DNA of 9,675 nt from Bdellovibrionaceae bacterium UBA5009 (GTDB lineage: Bacteria > Bdellovibrionota > Bdellovibrionia > Bdellovibrionales > Bdellovibrionaceae): the NCBI GenBank assembly GCA_002396665.1, contig DGYJ01000116.1, positions 1,414 to 11,088 on the forward strand, written 5' to 3'. Of this stretch, positions 7,269 through 9,675 are shown in pieces; the first letter of the stretch is position 1, and the number at the start of each line of letters is the position of its first letter. The notes under the pieces are model-generated. The model made no database searches. It saw nothing but the letters and a program-made list of their open reading frames with translations, and was not told the DNA's origin. The translations under genes and the position numbers were made by a program.

Positions 7269-8561
7269 TTATACTCCTTGTAGAGGGGACCAAAGCCGTT
7301 TGAATAAAAATTGAGAAGACAAGATCGGTTCTGGATTTAAAAAATTCTGAGTATCTAAGACGAGAGATTTTTTAGATTTTTTAATTTGAGACCAATCAAG
7401 CTGTGCAAAGTGTGGTCTTGAAGTCATCAGTAAAGTGACTGCGACCTCTGCGCCTAGCATGCTCAATGTATTACAATGACTTATTTTACCTTCCAGCTGA
7501 GACAAATCCTGATCGTTCATCATTGGATCAAAGCCGTAGACTTCAAAGCCGGATCTTTTAAGATCCTCTGCTATGTCTAAAGATAAAGATCTTCTTAGCG
7601 TATTTGTGTCAGCTTTGTATGTATAACCAAGGATAAGCACTTTTTTATTTAAAGAATGATGTGCCACATGGTCTTTAACTATTTCTGAAATTGCTTTTGT
7701 TGTGTTCTCATTAACTTGCAAGACCGAATCAACAATTTGGGTTGGGACATTTTCTTTTTTACCAATTTTTTGCAGGACTCTAAGATCGCGTGGCAATGTT
7801 CCACCCGCAAAACCGAGCCCAGGAATAACGTAGGCCGATTTCCCAATTCGCTTATCCAACTTTAGGGCTTTACCTACAGTTACACTATCAACACCGTATT
7901 TTTCGCCAATTCGAGCAAGCTCGTTCGCAAAACTAATACTTGTCGCCAAAAATGCATTGTTAGCGTGTTTTACCATTTCAGCCGTTACAGAGTTACATGT
8001 GACGAATTCGGTCTGAAACTTTGAAAGTAAGTTTTGAACATCTGCAGTCACCGAGCTGTCATTGCAACCGATGACTGTTCGATCGGCTTTAAAAAAAGTA
8101 TCAATACCTTGTCCAAGACGTAAATTTTCTGGGATGTAGGCGACAGGTAAATTAATAATTTTTTCTAGCTCTGCGCAAAATCCTAATGGAATTTGTGAGC
8201 TAACGATAAGAGCCCGCGGTTTATGTTTAAGATCGGCAATTTGTTTTGCGATATATATTAATGGTTCAAGCTGAGGCTCGTCTTGATCGTTCACCGGAGT
8301 ATCAACAGCCAGCCATAAAAAATCGGCATTCAAATCAGGTTGGACCCCATTGACATGGCTTAAGCGCTGGGCTGATCTATTTTTTGAAATCATCTCATCC
8401 AGGCCCGGCTCCATCACCGGAATTGGTGGAAACTGTTCCCAAATCTTAGTATTAAGATTCAAAGGCTTAACCAATTGAACAGTGTGTCCGCAGTCTGCAA
8501 GAACTGATGCCGAAACAAATGCCAAATGCCAATCACCAATGACCGCAACTTTTTTAGTCAT
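7269..8561 (-). CDS. UDP-glucose/GDP-mannose dehydrogenase-family protein lacking the catalytic Cys
   Basis: This 430-residue protein has the three-domain plan of nucleotide-sugar 6-dehydrogenases: an N-terminal Rossmann domain (1 to about 190), a helical central domain with EMVKHANNAFLATSISFANEL (195-215), and a C-terminal UDP-binding-type domain (KVLILGYTYKADTNTLRRS, 307-325). Active-site equivalents E145 (YIPENLRLG), K198, N202 and D259 are present. The segment that normally reads GFGGSCFPKD is GFAGGTLPRD (250-259), so the thiol nucleophile is replaced by T255. The dinucleotide loop is GDWHLA (9-14) instead of GxGxxG. Two-step oxidation to a uronic acid through a thiohemiacetal therefore looks unlikely. 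A different redox step or a non-catalytic role is possible. I recall database relatives with GLWHLG and GGTL motifs, suggesting a distinct subfamily rather than a decayed gene; this is unchecked. ATG 8561 has AGGTGG six bases upstream and overlaps the kinase gene by 8 bases. Confidence 0.85.
   Translation of the reverse strand: MTKKVAVIGDWHLAFVSASVLADCGHTVQLVKPLNLNTKIWEQFPPIPVMEPGLDEMISKNRSAQRLSHVNGVQPDLNADFLWLAVDTPVNDQDEPQLEPLIYIAKQIADLKHKPRALIVSSQIPLGFCAELEKIINLPVAYIPENLRLGQGIDTFFKADRTVIGCNDSSVTADVQNLLSKFQTEFVTCNSVTAEMVKHANNAFLATSISFANELARIGEKYGVDSVTVGKALKLDKRIGKSAYVIPGLGFAGGTLPRDLRVLQKIGKKENVPTQIVDSVLQVNENTTKAISEIVKDHVAHHSLNKKVLILGYTYKADTNTLRRSLSLDIAEDLKRSGFEVYGFDPMMNDQDLSQLEGKISHCNTLSMLGAEVAVTLLMTSRPHFAQLDWSQIKKSKKSLVLDTQNFLNPEPILSSQFLFKRLWSPLQGV
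7274..7279 (-). promoter_or_regulatory. Strong Shine-Dalgarno site for the SDR gene
   Basis: AAGGAG on the - strand sits six bases before ATG 7267 and within the last codons of the upstream dehydrogenase-like gene. It fixes the SDR start and suggests efficient independent re-initiation within the operon. Confidence 0.8.
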
Positions 8562-9555
8562 GTAATACCACCTGGGCCCCTAGGTTATCAAATCGGAATG
8601 GAACATCTTGCATTCCAGACTCACGCAAAGCCTTTCTTAAACGTCGCTTGTCGTCCGCCAAGAACATTAGAAATCCACCACCACCTGCGCCAATTAGTTT
8701 TCCACCAATAGCACCGTTTTCCATGGCGATTTTGTACCACTCATCAATTTTTCCTGAAGACATATTTTTAGATCTTTTCTTTTTAAACTCCCAATGTGTA
8801 TTCATGAGTCTTCCAAATTCATTAAGGTCACCATGCTCAAGGGCCTTACCAATTTTCGTTCCAAGCTCTTGCGTTGTGTGAAGATTTTCGATCATTTCAT
8901 TTGAATTGGATTTAACTGCTGGGCCGGTTTCTTTAGTCTTTTGATCTTGCTCCCTTAGAATATCATTTGCAGATCGTGAATATCCCGTGAAGAACAAAAG
9001 CAGATGTTCTTCTAGGTCAGTTCTAACGTGCGCGGGCATTTCAAGGGGCTTACTTGTGACATGGCCCAATTTATCAATATGAAATTGAGTTAAGCCACCA
9101 ACAGAAGAAATATACTGATCTTGTTTGCCAATTGGAGCCCCAAGTTTTTCTATTTCAATTTTGCAAGCATCTTCAGCCAAAGACATATTGTTATGGTTGA
9201 TATTTTTGTAGGTATAGAGAGCTTTTAATAAAGCTACTGTAAATGTTCCTGACGAGCCCAAACCAGTTCCAGATGGAATATCTGCAAATGATGATATTTC
9301 CATGGCCGAACGAATACCAACTTGGTTAAGCGCTTCGCGTACAATGGGATGTTTAATTTCATCTGGAGATTTGACCTTCTCCATTTCTGAGTACTTCAGG
9401 ATGATATTATCAATAAAAATAGGATGTAATGAAATATAGATGTATTTGTTAATGGCAGCACTAATAAAAGTAGATTCGAATTGTGAATAATACGAGGCCA
9501 GGTCTGTGCCCCCACCTGCTATGGAAATTCGAAGTGGTGCTTTTACAATAATCAT
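8554..9555 (-). CDS. hddA: GHMP kinase, D-glycero-alpha-D-manno-heptose 7-phosphate kinase-like
   Basis: This 333-residue GHMP-superfamily kinase should be cytoplasmic and ATP-dependent. All three superfamily motifs are present: APLRISIAGGGTDL (6-19), the phosphate-binding loop SGTGLGSSG (95-103) and KLIGAGGGGFLMF (286-298). D146 in PIGKQDQY is the probable catalytic base region. The patterns HPIVREAL (69-76), ADIPSGTGLGSS and the C-terminal FRFDNLGAQVV match my memory of HddA, which phosphorylates D-glycero-D-manno-heptose 7-phosphate at C1 on the way to GDP-heptose. The partner isomerase, phosphatase and guanylyltransferase are not in the window, so a related sugar phosphate remains possible. 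ATG 9555 has GGAG five bases upstream. It is the first recognisable gene of the seven-gene - strand operon and overlaps the dehydrogenase-like gene by 8 bases. Confidence 0.82.
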   Translation of the reverse strand: MIIVKAPLRISIAGGGTDLASYYSQFESTFISAAINKYIYISLHPIFIDNIILKYSEMEKVKSPDEIKHPIVREALNQVGIRSAMEISSFADIPSGTGLGSSGTFTVALLKALYTYKNINHNNMSLAEDACKIEIEKLGAPIGKQDQYISSVGGLTQFHIDKLGHVTSKPLEMPAHVRTDLEEHLLLFFTGYSRSANDILREQDQKTKETGPAVKSNSNEMIENLHTTQELGTKIGKALEHGDLNEFGRLMNTHWEFKKKRSKNMSSGKIDEWYKIAMENGAIGGKLIGAGGGGFLMFLADDKRRLRKALRESGMQDVPFRFDNLGAQVVLHD

Positions 9556-9675
9556 ATTGTCTCCATGAAAAATACATACTTTCTACTTGAAAGGATCGAA
9601 GACAAATACTTATCAAAAAAATGAAATCATGACTAATGTTTAAGCTGATTTTGAGAAATTTTGACGCAGCTCCCA
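9556..9675. other. Leader region upstream of the kinase gene, no convincing gene
   Basis: These 120 bases hold the kinase ribosome binding site and otherwise AT-rich sequence. On the - strand a frame open from the window edge ends at TAA 9642-9640 and could be the last 11 residues of an upstream gene (WELRQNFSKSA). On the + strand an ATG at 9636 opens a frame that runs off the window (MFKLILRNFDAAP). Neither can be confirmed. No clear -35/-10 pair was found; a TATGTA at about 9571-9576 on the - strand has no good -35 partner. Confidence 0.5.
9561..9564 (-). promoter_or_regulatory. Ribosome binding site of the GHMP kinase gene
   Basis: GGAG on the - strand lies five bases before ATG 9555 and fixes the kinase start. 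Confidence 0.75.

Larger units (their letters stand above)
2407..9555 (-). other. Seven-gene - strand operon for sugar activation and transfer
   Basis: Seven genes follow each other with junctions of 8-base overlap, 1-base gap, 11-base gap, 2-base gap, 8-base overlap and about 5 bases (or 1-base overlap if GTG 3639 is used). The order is kinase, dehydrogenase-like, SDR, epimerase, Gfo/Idh, GT2, GT4-like. Spacing this tight leaves no room for internal promoters outside coding sequence and implies co-transcription. Confidence 0.85.

Noticed and set aside
7269..8561. Plain annotation as UDP-glucose 6-dehydrogenase (ugd)
   Set aside because: The catalytic Cys is Thr and the GxGxxG loop is degenerate, so the specific enzyme name is not supported.
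8526..8881. Two open frames on the + strand opposite the kinase and dehydrogenase-like genes
   Set aside because: Both are antisense to strongly conserved GHMP and dehydrogenase motifs and show no protein family signature.
9565..9624. Short + strand frame MKNTYFLLERIEDKYLSKK upstream of the kinase gene as a leader peptide
   Set aside because: It has 19 codons, no ribosome binding site and no attenuator structure after it, and it lies on the strand opposite the kinase, so it cannot be its leader peptide.
1..9675. tRNA, rRNA, CRISPR array or insertion sequence
   Set aside because: No array of direct repeats, transposase motif, tRNA-like cloverleaf or rRNA segment was seen; nearly all bases are accounted for by coding sequence.

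Overview
The window is part of a surface-polysaccharide (O-antigen, LPS core or capsule) biosynthesis locus of a bacterium, most likely Gram-negative. That inference rests on a dense block of glycosyltransferases, nucleotide-sugar-type dehydrogenases and epimerases, a heptose-phosphate-kinase-like GHMP kinase, and a methyltransferase with an O-antigen-type motif. The DNA is AT-rich, with standard code, AGGAG-type ribosome binding sites and an occasional TTG start. The species or phylum cannot be fixed from what is visible.

Layout. Positions 1-2410 run on the + strand: the 3' end of a SAM-dependent methyltransferase (1-291) and two GT4-type glycosyltransferases (288-1361, 1358-2410). They are joined by 4-base ATGA and TTGA start/stop overlaps and look like the tail of an operon entering from the left. 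Positions 2407-9555 run on the - strand as seven tightly packed genes. In transcription order these are a GHMP kinase (hddA-like, 9555-8554), a UDP-glucose/GDP-mannose dehydrogenase-family protein lacking the catalytic cysteine (8561-7269), a classical SDR (7267-6410), an extended SDR/NAD-dependent epimerase (6398-5436), a Gfo/Idh/MocA oxidoreductase (5433-4420), a GT2 glycosyltransferase (4427-3639) and a GT4-like glycosyltransferase (3633-2407). The two operons converge, and their last stop codons overlap inside the palindrome TTAGCTAA, so there is no intergenic space for a terminator. The last 120 bases (9556-9675) hold the ribosome binding site and leader of the kinase gene and no convincing gene.

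How the genes may work together. The kinase points to phosphorylated heptose, or a related sugar phosphate, as the entry to an activated-sugar pathway. Four consecutive NAD(P)-binding proteins could then oxidise, epimerise or reduce the activated sugar, and the transferases would assemble it into a glycan. The kinase, epimerase, SDR, Gfo/Idh and GT assignments rest on visible motifs. The pathway order and product are inference, and the partner heptose enzymes (isomerase, phosphatase, nucleotidyltransferase) are not in the window.

The most interesting item is the dehydrogenase-family protein at 7269-8561. It keeps the Lys, Asn and Asp of the active site but has Thr where the catalytic Cys should be, plus a glycine-poor N-terminal nucleotide-binding loop. 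It should not be labelled a UDP-glucose 6-dehydrogenase without testing. The + strand GT4 genes and the last - strand GT4 gene are visibly more AT-rich than the kinase/redox genes, which suggests a mosaic locus.
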